Assembly: GCA_041395865.1 (NCBI GenBank)
Contig: JAWKZQ010000010.1
Location: 34,283-98,282, forward strand
DNA from: IMCC2047 sp041395865
GTDB taxonomy: Bacteria > Pseudomonadota > Gammaproteobacteria > Pseudomonadales > IMCC2047
Direction of reading: 5' to 3'
Length of the DNA: 64,000 nt
The position numbers and the translations under genes were made by a program. Shown in pieces: positions 56,575 through 64,000 of the stretch; within the stretch, counting starts at the first letter, position 1, and each line of letters opens with the position of its first letter. Below the pieces are notes generated by a model that was not told the origin of the DNA, did not search any database, and saw only the letters and a list, made by a program, of their open reading frames with translations.

Positions 56575-57936
56575 ATGGGAGCCATATCTGACAACCGAAT
56601 CAAGTTTAATAAACCGAACCTGAAAGCCATCGAGAAACGTATTAATCGAGGAGAGTTTACCAAAGAAACCTACATTTATGATGCGGATAGTCATCTGGCT
56701 GTTCGAGTAAGACCTGGTCGCTCCTATATTGATAGTGCTTTTTGTATGTATGCACGTATTCGAGTTCGTGGTGAATACAAAAGCAGGATGTATAAACGTC
56801 AGGTAATGAAGGTTGGCGAAGCTCGTAATGCTGAGATCACCATTTCAGAATTGCGGCAGAAAGTTGATAGCTTATTTTTGGAAATCCAGGAGGGCCGAGA
56901 CCCTCAAGTAATAGCTCAAAACGAAGCTGCTAAACAGGCTGATAATCAAGACCTGATAGAGGCACGGCGCTCATTCAAAGATATGATCTACGGAACACCG
57001 ATTGATGGAAGTGATGAATGCATGCCTGATGGCTTTATTGCCGAGAGGCGTCCAGGTCAGCGCTATTTAGTGGATATCAGAAATAAATGCGAGGTTCTCT
57101 TAGTTGACCTGTTAGACCTGCCATTGCACAGTATTTCGCCAGAGCAGGTAAAAACTGTTTATCTCCAGAAAGTAGGTCGTGGTAAAACCCAGCTCGATTG
57201 CGCTATGCGTATTCTTAGGTCGATCTGGAATTGGGCGCAGACCAAATACGATGATTCGGATCTCTTTATCCGAAATCCGGTTAGCCGTGCAATGAAGCAA
57301 CTGGGCGTAAATATTAATCGTACCAATCGCTGTACTGGTCGGTTAGATGATGCTGATTTTAAGCCATATCTGAAGTCTGTCTTAAAACTTCGAGAGCATG
57401 ATCATACATCCGCTTATCGTAATGGCCGTGATGCATTGTTATTCATGTTATTTTCAGGTGTAAGACGAACTGGGACGATGACTGTCCGAATGGAGGGGAT
57501 TGATCTCGATAGATTAGTGTTCAAAATTATAAAAAAGGGGGGAGATCAAGTAGAGCTACCCCTAAATACAGTAACCGCAGCTATCGTTCGTAATCGCCAA
57601 GATTATTTGCCTAAAGATGCAGAGTACTTGTTCCCTGGCATGGGAGGGCGAGGATATTACAGAGATACCAAGGCAGTCCGTGATATCGTTAAAAACCAAA
57701 CGGGTATATCTGTTACCAATCATGACCTCCGACGAACGTATAAATCTATTGGGACGGAACTAGACATTAATTCCGTACTTGTAGATGAGTTACTGAGTCA
57801 CGCAAGGGAGGGTGTTGATGCTCACTATATTCACCCGTCTATGACAAGGCTTCGAGATGCTAGTCAGAAAATTGCTGACTACATGGTTAAACAAGCAGGG
57901 TTTGATTTGATCGACGAACTCACGAGCCGCTGGTAG
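56575..57936 (+). CDS. int: Tyrosine recombinase (integrase)
   Basis: The 453-residue protein is a tRNA-targeting phage/ICE-type integrase. Catalytic residues are visible: R297 in FSGVRRTGT, H383 and R386 in NHDLRRT, H409 in LLSHAREG and nucleophile Y418 in DAHYIH. It has an N-terminal arm-binding DUF4102-like region and a core-binding domain in the middle. AAGGAG precedes ATG 56575. Its codons are richer in A and T than those of the chromosomal genes. It should act on the tRNA-Leu site about 220 bases upstream. Confidence 0.92.
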   Translation: MGAISDNRIKFNKPNLKAIEKRINRGEFTKETYIYDADSHLAVRVRPGRSYIDSAFCMYARIRVRGEYKSRMYKRQVMKVGEARNAEITISELRQKVDSLFLEIQEGRDPQVIAQNEAAKQADNQDLIEARRSFKDMIYGTPIDGSDECMPDGFIAERRPGQRYLVDIRNKCEVLLVDLLDLPLHSISPEQVKTVYLQKVGRGKTQLDCAMRILRSIWNWAQTKYDDSDLFIRNPVSRAMKQLGVNINRTNRCTGRLDDADFKPYLKSVLKLREHDHTSAYRNGRDALLFMLFSGVRRTGTMTVRMEGIDLDRLVFKIIKKGGDQVELPLNTVTAAIVRNRQDYLPKDAEYLFPGMGGRGYYRDTKAVRDIVKNQTGISVTNHDLRRTYKSIGTELDINSVLVDELLSHAREGVDAHYIHPSMTRLRDASQKIADYMVKQAGFDLIDELTSRW

Positions 57937-57956
57937 CAACGTAAGGTTATAAAGTT

Positions 57957-58181
57957 CTAAATGTAAATTTCGTTAGATGAGATTTTGGTGCTCAATTCTT
58001 TGAATTCAAGAACGTCTGATTCGAGATAGAATACATGGCGAAATCGCTTTCTCCAGGTTAATTCGGGGTGTTCATGAGTGCAGCGCCATTTTCTCAGTGT
58101 GCTGGGTGATAAGCCAAGTAGCGAAGCCGCTTCTTTGGTTGTGAGTTCACGATCATTATTAGCTGGTGCGATGTCATCCAT
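57957..58181 (-). CDS. Small MerR/AlpA-type helix-turn-helix protein
   Basis: This 74-residue protein has the winged-helix motif LTTKEAASLLGLSPSTLRKWR, used by excisionases and MerR-like regulators. It faces the integrase tail-to-tail, 21 bases away. It may be an excisionase for the element or a regulator; no partner domain is present. Confidence 0.7.
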   Translation of the reverse strand: MDDIAPANNDRELTTKEAASLLGLSPSTLRKWRCTHEHPELTWRKRFRHVFYLESDVLEFKELSTKISSNEIYI

Positions 58182-58312
58182 GTTTCGATGTCCGAAAGAG
58201 TCAAAAGCTCATATAAGCCAGGCAAAACATTAGCATTGAGCTAATTATTATTGCAAGCCAGAATCGAATCTATCTATTTATCAGGAAGCTAAACACGCCT
58301 TTGTGTAGGCGG

Positions 58313-58576
58313 TCACTTTATTCCGGATGGAGTCTCTGGCGTGGCAGTAGAGCCTGGCCTGATGGCTTTATCTCTCGACTGCTTTCGTTCCTCGATCCAA
58401 CGCTCAATCTCAGCTAAATCCCAGGCCACTTTGCGACTCGTCAAAACGATGCGCCGTGGAAATTCTCCGCGCTTCTCCATGTTGTAAATGGCACGGTCTG
58501 AAAGAGGAATCATTGCCAACAATGTTTTACGGTTAATCAAGGTTGTTATTTTTTTACTGTTGTTTGTACTGGTCAC
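58313..58576 (-). CDS. AlpA-family regulatory/excisionase protein
   Basis: The 87-residue protein has the AlpA HTH layout: LINRKTLLAMIPLSDRAIYN, then RGEFPRRIVLTSRKVAWDLAEIERWI. AlpA proteins control integrase expression or act as excisionases in integrated elements. The start is GTG at 58576. The 131-base gap to the small HTH gene contains no other frame of note. Confidence 0.85.
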   Translation of the reverse strand: MTSTNNSKKITTLINRKTLLAMIPLSDRAIYNMEKRGEFPRRIVLTSRKVAWDLAEIERWIEERKQSRDKAIRPGSTATPETPSGIK

Positions 58577-58603
58577 AGGCTTGTCCTTATTTGGTTGGGA
58601 GCC

Positions 58604-59301
58604 TTATATTACGACCAGCGTTTGACCAACTTCTCCCTTGAAGACAATAACCCCACAGATAGTGGCCTTCTCATTCCACTTCGATTATTCGATTGGGCCA
58701 GTCAGGGTTGAGGGCTTTTTCAAATACTGTTTCCCTTCCTCAATGATCAACTGCTTGAAAGTCGCTTCATTTTGACTCTCCAAGCCTTACGACCACGTAT
58801 TTGCCGTGATCTGGCGAGACATCGGGGTCGACAAAAATCAAATCACCTTCGTGGAACTTGGGTTCAATACTGGATCCACGTACCCGAAGAACAAAAGAAT
58901 CTCGGCTGCATTTTACTGGACAGGGTAGTAATTCAGCGCCGTAGGCCGGAGCAAAGCTTTCGGATATTTCGTACCAGTTCCCTGCTTGGACCCAGGAAAT
59001 TAACGGGAGCAGGCTGTGCAGATCTGGGCCGTCGTGGGCATTGTTTTCTTCGTCAGGGCTTGCCCTGTCTGTGTGCGGTATATCCATCCATCCTTGAGGC
59101 TTCTTAGTGGCTTTTTCTAGTTTTTCGGCCAGGTCGTCCCCGATCGCGCGGGGGGTTCCTTTCTTGGTGGGTAGCTGATTACGAACCTGGCTCCAGGTAA
59201 AACTATTGGTTTTTGCCGCGCGCGAGCTTGGCGGCAGACCCGCTTCGGTAATCAAAATTTCAAAGATTGTGGAGCCGAATCTGGTTAACTTTTCGCATCA
59301 T
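58604..59301 (-). pseudogene. S24/LexA-type repressor with many frameshifts
   Basis: The longest intact frame (58767-59255) shows RNQLPTKKGTPRAIGDDLAE followed by a GWMD linker and an S24 domain (ILLW-type SWVQAGNW, VRGSSIEPKFHEGDLIFVDP). The rest continues in other frames: upstream MMRKVNQIRLHNL then EILITEAG, and downstream FKQLIIEEGKQYL, ALNPDWPNRIIEVE and CGVIVFKGE to TAA at 58604. About eight indels, several in homopolymers, are needed, near 59264, 59240, 59225, 59205, 59200, 58773, 58722 and 58684. Corrected, it is about 230 residues, normal for this family. The serine and lysine of the S24 dyad would lie in the S24 part. Sequence error or real decay are both possible. Confidence 0.75.
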
Positions 59302-59386
59302 GCGAAACACTTTATCAGAAAATTTAGCAGAGTGATAAACAAAAAGTGAGTGCTGCACCATTGTTGAATGATTCGCATGGTGCTAA
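59291..59386. promoter_or_regulatory. Divergent operator region between repressor and cro
   Basis: TTTCGCAT-C-ATGCGAAA (59291-59307) is a perfect 8-1-8 palindrome that overlaps the predicted repressor start codons. An imperfect copy, TTCGCAT-G-GTGCTAA, is at 59372-59386 just before cro. A third pair, TTTATCA (59311-59317) and TGATAAA (59333-59339), lies between. The pattern resembles a lysogeny-type switch. Confidence 0.7.
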
Positions 59387-59397
59387 TGTTTCTGCGC

Positions 59398-59696
59398 ATG
59401 GAGCTAAAGGACTTTCTCAAAGTGGCAACCAAGAGGGAACGCGCAGAAGTTGCCGTCGCCTGCAATGATTCTGTTTCCTACTTGTATCAGATTGCAGGTA
59501 ATCACCGCTACGCGAGCCCGCTAATGGCGACTCAGATTGAGCGGTATCCCGCGCTATTGCAGGCATATCAGATGGCCGGTTGGAACCCGTTCCACGGGCG
59601 ACCATGGTTCGGCATCCAGAGATCTTTTATGGGGTCGAGGAGAAGGCTGAACCGCAAGGTGTGGGTGGGGACCATGAATCTAAACGCGCAGACTGA
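59398..59696 (+). CDS. Cro-like DNA-binding protein (frameshifted)
   Basis: MELKDFLKVATKRERAEVAV and NDSVSYLYQIAGNHRYASP match the small Cro/YdaS-type regulators that oppose S24 repressors. As written, the frame runs on to 59862 as unrelated sequence. A missing C at the CCC run 59548-59550 restores AIAGISDGRLEPVPRATMV and a stop at 59694-59696, giving about 100 residues. It overlaps the ParB-like start by 23 bases. Confidence 0.72.
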
Positions 59697-61237
59697 CTCA
59701 GCGACAGACCTAGAAGCCGAAAGCCTGGTAGAGGGCGTTTTCGCTCTTCAAGCCAGCAAGCGGGTGGACGTCACCCGCATTTCTCTGCGCGTAATCCTCG
59801 ACGCCAAACCAATCCCGAATACCAGCGCATTAAGGCATCCCATCAGGGCTGAAAGGTCTTGACCAACCACTGGTCATCACCCAGGAGCCTGGCGCTGATG
59901 ACTATGTGCTTCACGCCGGAGGTAATACCCGACTGAGGATACTCAAAGAGCTTTTGAATGAAACGGGCGACGAGCGATTTCGCTGGATCGATTGCGTCGT
60001 TAAACCCTGGTCCCAAGAGTCCAACGTATTGTTTGCCCACCTGCGGGAAAATGAGCTGCGCGGCGGTTTGCCTTTCATCGACAAGGCACTGGCGGTATTC
60101 GAAGCAAAGGCTCTCCTCGAGAACGAGATGGAGGTTGAGAGCCTGTCTCAGCGCCAACTGGAGGAGTTGTTTCGAGAGCGAGGCTTCGGGCTCAGCCACA
60201 GCATGATTTCCAAAATGGGATATGCCGTTGAAATTTTGTGGCCGTTGATGCCAAAAGCCCTGGCTGCCGGGCTGGGGCGGCCACAGGTGGAGAAGATCCG
60301 AGCCATTGAGCGTGCGGCCAGAGCGATCTGGGATCGTCGTCAACTGGGGGACGAGACTGTATTTGATGCGGTTTTTTCTGAGTTGTGTCGTCGTCACGAC
60401 GGCGCCGAATGGGATATCCAGCCACTGCGTGATGCGCTGGAAAATGAGATCGCCGTAGAGTCCGAACTGAATCGACAGGTGATTCATCTGGAGATGGAGG
60501 CGCAATTATCGGGCCGCGCTTTCAGCCTTCCTGCTCCGAGTGACACTGAAGCAGAGCAGAATGATGGCCGCGACGCAGAACCTCAGGAACCTTCTGGTAG
60601 TGAATTGTCATCACATACGGCGGCATTGGAAGCAGTACCCGCTGGCACTGAATCTCCGGCGAGAGATCTCGATAAACGCGCAAACCAGTCGAACACAGCG
60701 ATAGAGAAGACCTCTGCCGCAGCTCCGCTAAAAGGCGGTCAGCTTAAAAATCTTGAGGTTTTGCGGGGCCAGTTATGGAGCTGCGCTGAAACATTGGCGG
60801 CATCCCACGGGCTCCACGATACGGTGATTCGTCTGCCGGATCAGGGCTTGGGTTTTCTGCTCATTGATGTGCCTCCACCGGAGCTGGGGGAATCCCTTGA
60901 TCAGGACATGTTGGATTTGGTGTCCGCCCTTTGGTGGCAGTTGGCTGCGAGCTCAGAGCTGACCGTCGCGCCCACAGACATTGTCCTGGCCTACCTGGAT
61001 AAGGACTCACCGCTATACCAGGCATTGGTGTCTCACGATGCCGGTCTGCTCTTTAGTAGCGTCTGGACGCCTGATCCAGGTCATCTCAACAGCCAGCTCT
61101 GGCAACAATTGAACCCGCCAGACTGGCAGCGTTTGCTGCAAATGATGGAGTCCTACCGGAGCATTAAACGGTTAGCCTTCGATACCGGGGTCGAGCTTTG
61201 GGCGCAACAAGGAGGTGAAAGCGATGTCGTCCAATAA
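59674..61237 (+). CDS. ParB-family partition-like protein of the element (frameshifted near the N-terminus)
   Basis: Starting at ATG 59674, the protein reads MNLNAQTDSATDLEAES and then a ParB nuclease-like domain. Three indels, a missing A at 59811-59812, an extra C at 59839-59841 and an extra A at 59852-59854, hide the motif PNPEYQRIKASIRAEGLDQP. From 59906 it is intact: HAGGNTRLRILKEL, then HLRENELRGGLPFIDKALAVF, an HTH region (LEELFRERGFGLSHSMISKM), and an acidic low-complexity linker. Corrected length is about 520 residues. ParB-like proteins of this kind occur in PFGI-1/SPI-7-type elements, usually after parA and dnaB genes, which are absent here. Confidence 0.82.
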
Positions 61238-61826
61238 GGAAGCCGACCTCACCACCGCCGTGCTGTTGTACGCCATGCGATGTCTGGCAGAGGGGGATCA
61301 GCAGGCATTGCGCGCCATGAACTTTGGTCCCAAAGAACTGGATGCCCTGAAGGAGATGAACCTGGCCGACCTTTATCGGGCTGATGCGTTGCGCGTGCAC
61401 TGCTTGCAGATTGGTTTGAATCGCGACGTATTCTGGCCAATGCTCGATCACTTACGTCATCAGCGTGAATCGGAAGACCTGCAGCGAACCTTGTTGGTCG
61501 CCGACGCACCCTTGGAGATGATGCAGCAGCTGTTTGGTGTGAGTTCACGGGAGTACACCCGCTGGCGTCGGCTTTTGACGCTGGCGCCAGCTGTGGGGCG
61601 ACCACCTGAGCTAAACGAAACGGATACCCACGCGCTCTGGTATGCCTGGCAGGATAAGGTACAGGCCGATGATAAACCCACGCTGAGTGCAGAGGATTAT
61701 CTGCATCTACAGCAACAAACGGGTATTGGGTTGCGGTCGATTTGGGCGCTGGTACAGCGTTGGGAAACCTACGGTGAGGGAGCCAGTACCGCGACATCGG
61801 GACGGGTTGGCGAGAATGGCCCATGA
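61224..61826 (+). CDS. DUF2857-family protein
   Basis: The 200-residue protein matches the small DUF2857 family found in the replication/partition block of PFGI-1-type elements. Features are a helical ALRAMNFGPKELDALKEMNL and a central REYTRWRRLL that resembles a DNA-contacting helix. AAGGAGGTGA at 61209-61218 is a near-perfect ribosome-binding site six bases before ATG 61224 and argues for that start. It overlaps the next gene by 11 bases. Its biochemical role is unknown. Confidence 0.85.
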   Translation: MSSNKEADLTTAVLLYAMRCLAEGDQQALRAMNFGPKELDALKEMNLADLYRADALRVHCLQIGLNRDVFWPMLDHLRHQRESEDLQRTLLVADAPLEMMQQLFGVSSREYTRWRRLLTLAPAVGRPPELNETDTHALWYAWQDKVQADDKPTLSAEDYLHLQQQTGIGLRSIWALVQRWETYGEGASTATSGRVGENGP

Positions 61827-63069
61827 AGCGGATGCGTTGCGACCAGAGACCGTTGCTCTCGACGCCCTGATCAAGGCGACTGTTGCCAGGGTTCGTGCCC
61901 AGGGTGATTCATCTTCACCCGATACCATGTTGTTCATGGGCAACTGGCATCAGGCTGTGCCGTCCCTGGTCATTCAGGATCCAGTGCTTGAGCCTGTTGA
62001 TAAGCTGGTGTGGATGGTCATCATGTTACACGCCAGGGAGACCGGAGGAAGAACGGCCTTTCCCGATTACGACACCATTGCCGCCAAAACCAACGTCTCC
62101 TCAACCTCTACTGTCTCTCGGGCTATTGCTATTCTGCGCCTGACGCGTTGGCTAACGCTATGCGCCAGAGTGCGACAAAAAAGCGGCCGTTTCACCGGCA
62201 ATGTCTACATCCTTCACGATGAACCCTTACCGCTGGTCGATGCCCTGTACCTGGATGAGGCTTACATGGCGTTCGTTACCCAATCCCAGGAGCATCATCA
62301 CGCCCGTGTCCGGCGCGTGGCACAGGCTGTTCTGGAGAGTCTTGACAAGGATATTCAGGAAGGGGCGTGTTTAGGGCGGCAGGAGTCGACTATTGAACGT
62401 CGCCTGCAGGCGGTGAAGCAATTATCGGATACCAGCGAAAACCAAGGCAAAACCGGTCGGTATTTTACCTTTCACGCGGCGACTATCGGAAATCTGAAAA
62501 AGTCGTCTGATGCCAGTACATCGGTAAAATCTGCCCATGGCCAAAATTCAAAGGCGGAGAAAAATGAACACTACGGTAGTGGTTGTAGTAGTCATTATAA
62601 AAAAACAACTACAACAACCACTACACAAAATACAAACGATGAAGAGAAAGCATTTTCTGAATCCATAGAATCACCATCGTCGACAAAGCAGGTACTGGTC
62701 TATCCGCCACGATTATCTGAGAACCAGAAACACCTGGCGGACAGGTACCTTGAGATGATCGATCCTGATGATCGGCAATCAGTACTCGACGAACTGCAAG
62801 GTCGCCTCGAATCCGAGCAAAAAGGCATGAAGCCGGTGTACGACGAGCTGAGGTTTTTGCACTCGCTGTGTAAAGCGGCACAGCAGGGAGAATTCGTGCC
62901 GAATCTCGGGATCAAGGTGGCTGAGGCAAGACAGGATCGGTTGCATCACGTTCCCCCACCAGAAAGCGAAGAACAGAAAAGCAAGGCGGCTGAAGAGCGA
63001 GCACGAAACCAGGCTTATGGGCTGGAGCAGCTCGCCAAACTGCGGGCTTCATTGAATATGGACAAATAA
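61816..63069 (+). CDS. STY4528-family island replication protein
   Basis: The 417-residue protein matches the STY4528 group of presumed replication proteins in pathogenicity-island-type elements. N-terminal NWHQAVPSLVIQDPVLEPVDKL leads into a winged-helix-like region (DTIAAKTNVSSTSTVSRAIAIL, split here at 20 residues). A serine/threonine-rich linker with a run of seven Thr follows, and a charged helical C-terminus. ATG 61816 is chosen because the family domain begins there; an in-frame start inside DUF2857 is unlikely. A hairpin lies in the Thr-coding region. Confidence 0.82.
   Translation: MAHEADALRPETVALDALIKATVARVRAQGDSSSPDTMLFMGNWHQAVPSLVIQDPVLEPVDKLVWMVIMLHARETGGRTAFPDYDTIAAKTNVSSTSTVSRAIAILRLTRWLTLCARVRQKSGRFTGNVYILHDEPLPLVDALYLDEAYMAFVTQSQEHHHARVRRVAQAVLESLDKDIQEGACLGRQESTIERRLQAVKQLSDTSENQGKTGRYFTFHAATIGNLKKSSDASTSVKSAHGQNSKAEKNEHYGSGCSSHYKKTTTTTTTQNTNDEEKAFSESIESPSSTKQVLVYPPRLSENQKHLADRYLEMIDPDDRQSVLDELQGRLESEQKGMKPVYDELRFLHSLCKAAQQGEFVPNLGIKVAEARQDRLHHVPPPESEEQKSKAAEERARNQAYGLEQLAKLRASLNMDK
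62576..62624. repeat. 17-bp inverted repeat inside the island replication gene
   Basis: GTAGTGGTTGTAGTAGT (62576-62592) and ACTACAACAACCACTAC (62608-62624) pair at 16 of 17 positions around a 15-base AT-rich spacer. The right arm encodes the poly-threonine tract. It could be a structural or replication signal or a by-product of repetitive codons. Confidence 0.75.
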
Positions 63070-63149
63070 CGCAACTGTCCAATCACTTACAGTCTGGTCT
63101 ATCACCATAGGCACGTCCCACACTGTTTCCACTGGAACCACCCGCGTGT

Positions 63150-63175
63150 TGTAACGCAAAACTGTAATGCAAAAC
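63150..63175. repeat. Tandem 13-bp direct repeat in the island intergenic region
   Basis: TGTAACGCAAAAC and TGTAATGCAAAAC lie side by side with one difference. Further on, TTTCGTGG occurs at 63197-63204 and 63217-63224, 20 bases apart. The 198-base gap 63070-63267 has no gene and these repeats suggest a promoter or iteron-like region. Confidence 0.6.
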
Positions 63176-63267
63176 ACCGCACCAGCCGGATTGATATTTC
63201 GTGGTCTCAGTTCCCCTTTCGTGGATTCATAGCACATCAATGTTCACGTTTGAAGGGAAGGGTGCAA

Positions 63268-64000
63268 ATGAACTCAGACACAGGGCGGTCTCACGAAAAT
63301 CCTGCTGAAAATCCCATCGAGTCCGGACCCGGCGCACTGCAAGGTGAAGTCTGGTTAACGATTCAGACCTATCAGGCTCAGAGCCTGGTTCGCGGTCGAC
63401 GCGCTGCCGATGGCAAGCCAGCGATTATTGGATTGATCGGCTTTGCAGACCGCTTGAAGGCGCTCTGGCAGGCAGTTCGCTTCGACGATCCTTACGCCGA
63501 CTGGTGGTTGCTCAAAGTGGAAGAGGAGGTTGCTGGTGTAAGAGCGCAACTTCAAGGTTTGCAGCAACAGATGGATGCCCTTATCAGCGAATCCCACTGT
63601 GGGCTCGAATTCACTGTCGCGCAATCGAGTCGACCACAGCGGGTATCGTTACAGTTCGCCAACCCCTATGCCTTTCGCGCAGCACAGTTGCTGGGTGAGT
63701 ACGACCAATTGATGTGTGCGGACATGACGTTGCATCACCTGGGTCTCGACATGCCCATGGATTTGATTGAGCAGGTTTCCGGCAGTGGGCGTTGGGTGCG
63801 CAGGGTGTTTGCGTTGCCCCAGGGATACCACTGCCTGGACGTACGTCGCCACGACATACGACAGGAAACGCCGGCAGCCATCAAGGCGAGAGAACGGATG
63901 GGCGAGATTCCCCAGGACATCCTCAATGGTGAGCGGTTGCCGTCTCTGCGTCCCCTGGCATTCCAACACCAGAATGGCGACGCCATCGCAGGCACCGATG
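63268..64000 (+). CDS. PFL_4669-family integrating conjugative element protein (partial)
   Basis: The frame starts at ATG 63268 after GAAGGGAAGGG and is open to the right edge, about 244 residues. Features such as GEVWLTIQTYQAQSLVRGRR, GFADRLKALWQAVRFDDPYADWWL and NPYAFRAAQLLGEYD match the PFL_4669 (TIGR03761) family of conjugative-element proteins of unknown biochemical role. It normally follows the STY4528-type gene, in agreement with the order here. Confidence 0.85.
   Translation, partial: MNSDTGRSHENPAENPIESGPGALQGEVWLTIQTYQAQSLVRGRRAADGKPAIIGLIGFADRLKALWQAVRFDDPYADWWLLKVEEEVAGVRAQLQGLQQQMDALISESHCGLEFTVAQSSRPQRVSLQFANPYAFRAAQLLGEYDQLMCADMTLHHLGLDMPMDLIEQVSGSGRWVRRVFALPQGYHCLDVRRHDIRQETPAAIKARERMGEIPQDILNGERLPSLRPLAFQHQNGDAIAGTD

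Noticed and set aside
58604..59696. A prophage, from the repressor/cro pair
   Set aside because: No phage structural, lysis or packaging gene is seen, and the following genes belong to conjugative-element families.

Overview
The window reads as chromosome of a gammaproteobacterium of the Pseudomonas/Cellvibrio/Marinobacter kind. The evidence is the gene order: murA-hisG-hisD-hisC beside an algW/degS protease, rpoN-hpf-ptsN-rapZ-npr next to the lpt/kds cluster, mlaFEDCB-ibaG, pepA-holC-valS opposite lptFG, and a class I polyhydroxyalkanoate (PHA) locus. I cannot name the genus from sequence alone.

Layout. 1-6.7 kb holds a demethylation and electron-transfer operon like the dimethylglycine genes: the end of dgcA, then dgcB, a leucine-rich-repeat-variant protein, etfB and etfA. 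7.3-12 kb is a complete branched-chain-amino-acid/amide-type ABC importer with a Tat-exported binding protein; by position it may feed the first operon. 12.2-18.6 kb is rng, yhdP and a nitrilase-family hydrolase. 18.6-28.8 kb (minus strand) is darP, mgtE, the nitrogen PTS and sigma-54 group, LPS export (lptABC), Kdo synthesis (kdsC, kdsD) and a Ca/cation antiporter. 29-38 kb (mostly plus) is mlaFEDCB, ibaG, murA, hisGDC, then algW. 38-49.4 kb is housekeeping: a Nif3-like protein, zapG, a cold-shock protein, valS-holC-pepA, lptFG, RDD, PilZ and methyltransferase genes, and a small unknown protein. 49.5-56.1 kb holds a Cas4-like/DEDD nuclease, a thiolase, and phaC-phaR-phasin-SDR for PHA storage. 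The phasin promoter sits between two near-identical palindromes that look like PhaR operators.

From about 56.3 kb to the right edge lies an integrated element. A 3' remnant of tRNA-Leu(CAA) marks its left end. A tyrosine integrase, two small excision/DNA-binding proteins, a divergent S24-repressor/Cro pair, and the replication block of the PFGI-1/SPI-7 class of integrative conjugative elements (ParB-like, DUF2857, STY4528-like, PFL_4669-like) follow. The element runs off the window. A second, degraded tRNA-Leu-like remnant just outside it suggests an earlier integration.

A caution runs through the annotation. Two stretches, about 11.2-17.0 kb and 58.7-59.9 kb, contain many single-base indels, mostly in homopolymers, that break otherwise well conserved genes (livG, livF, rng, yhdP, the repressor, cro, parB). 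Conserved motifs continue in the neighbouring frame, so local sequence error is the simplest reading, although real decay is possible in the element.
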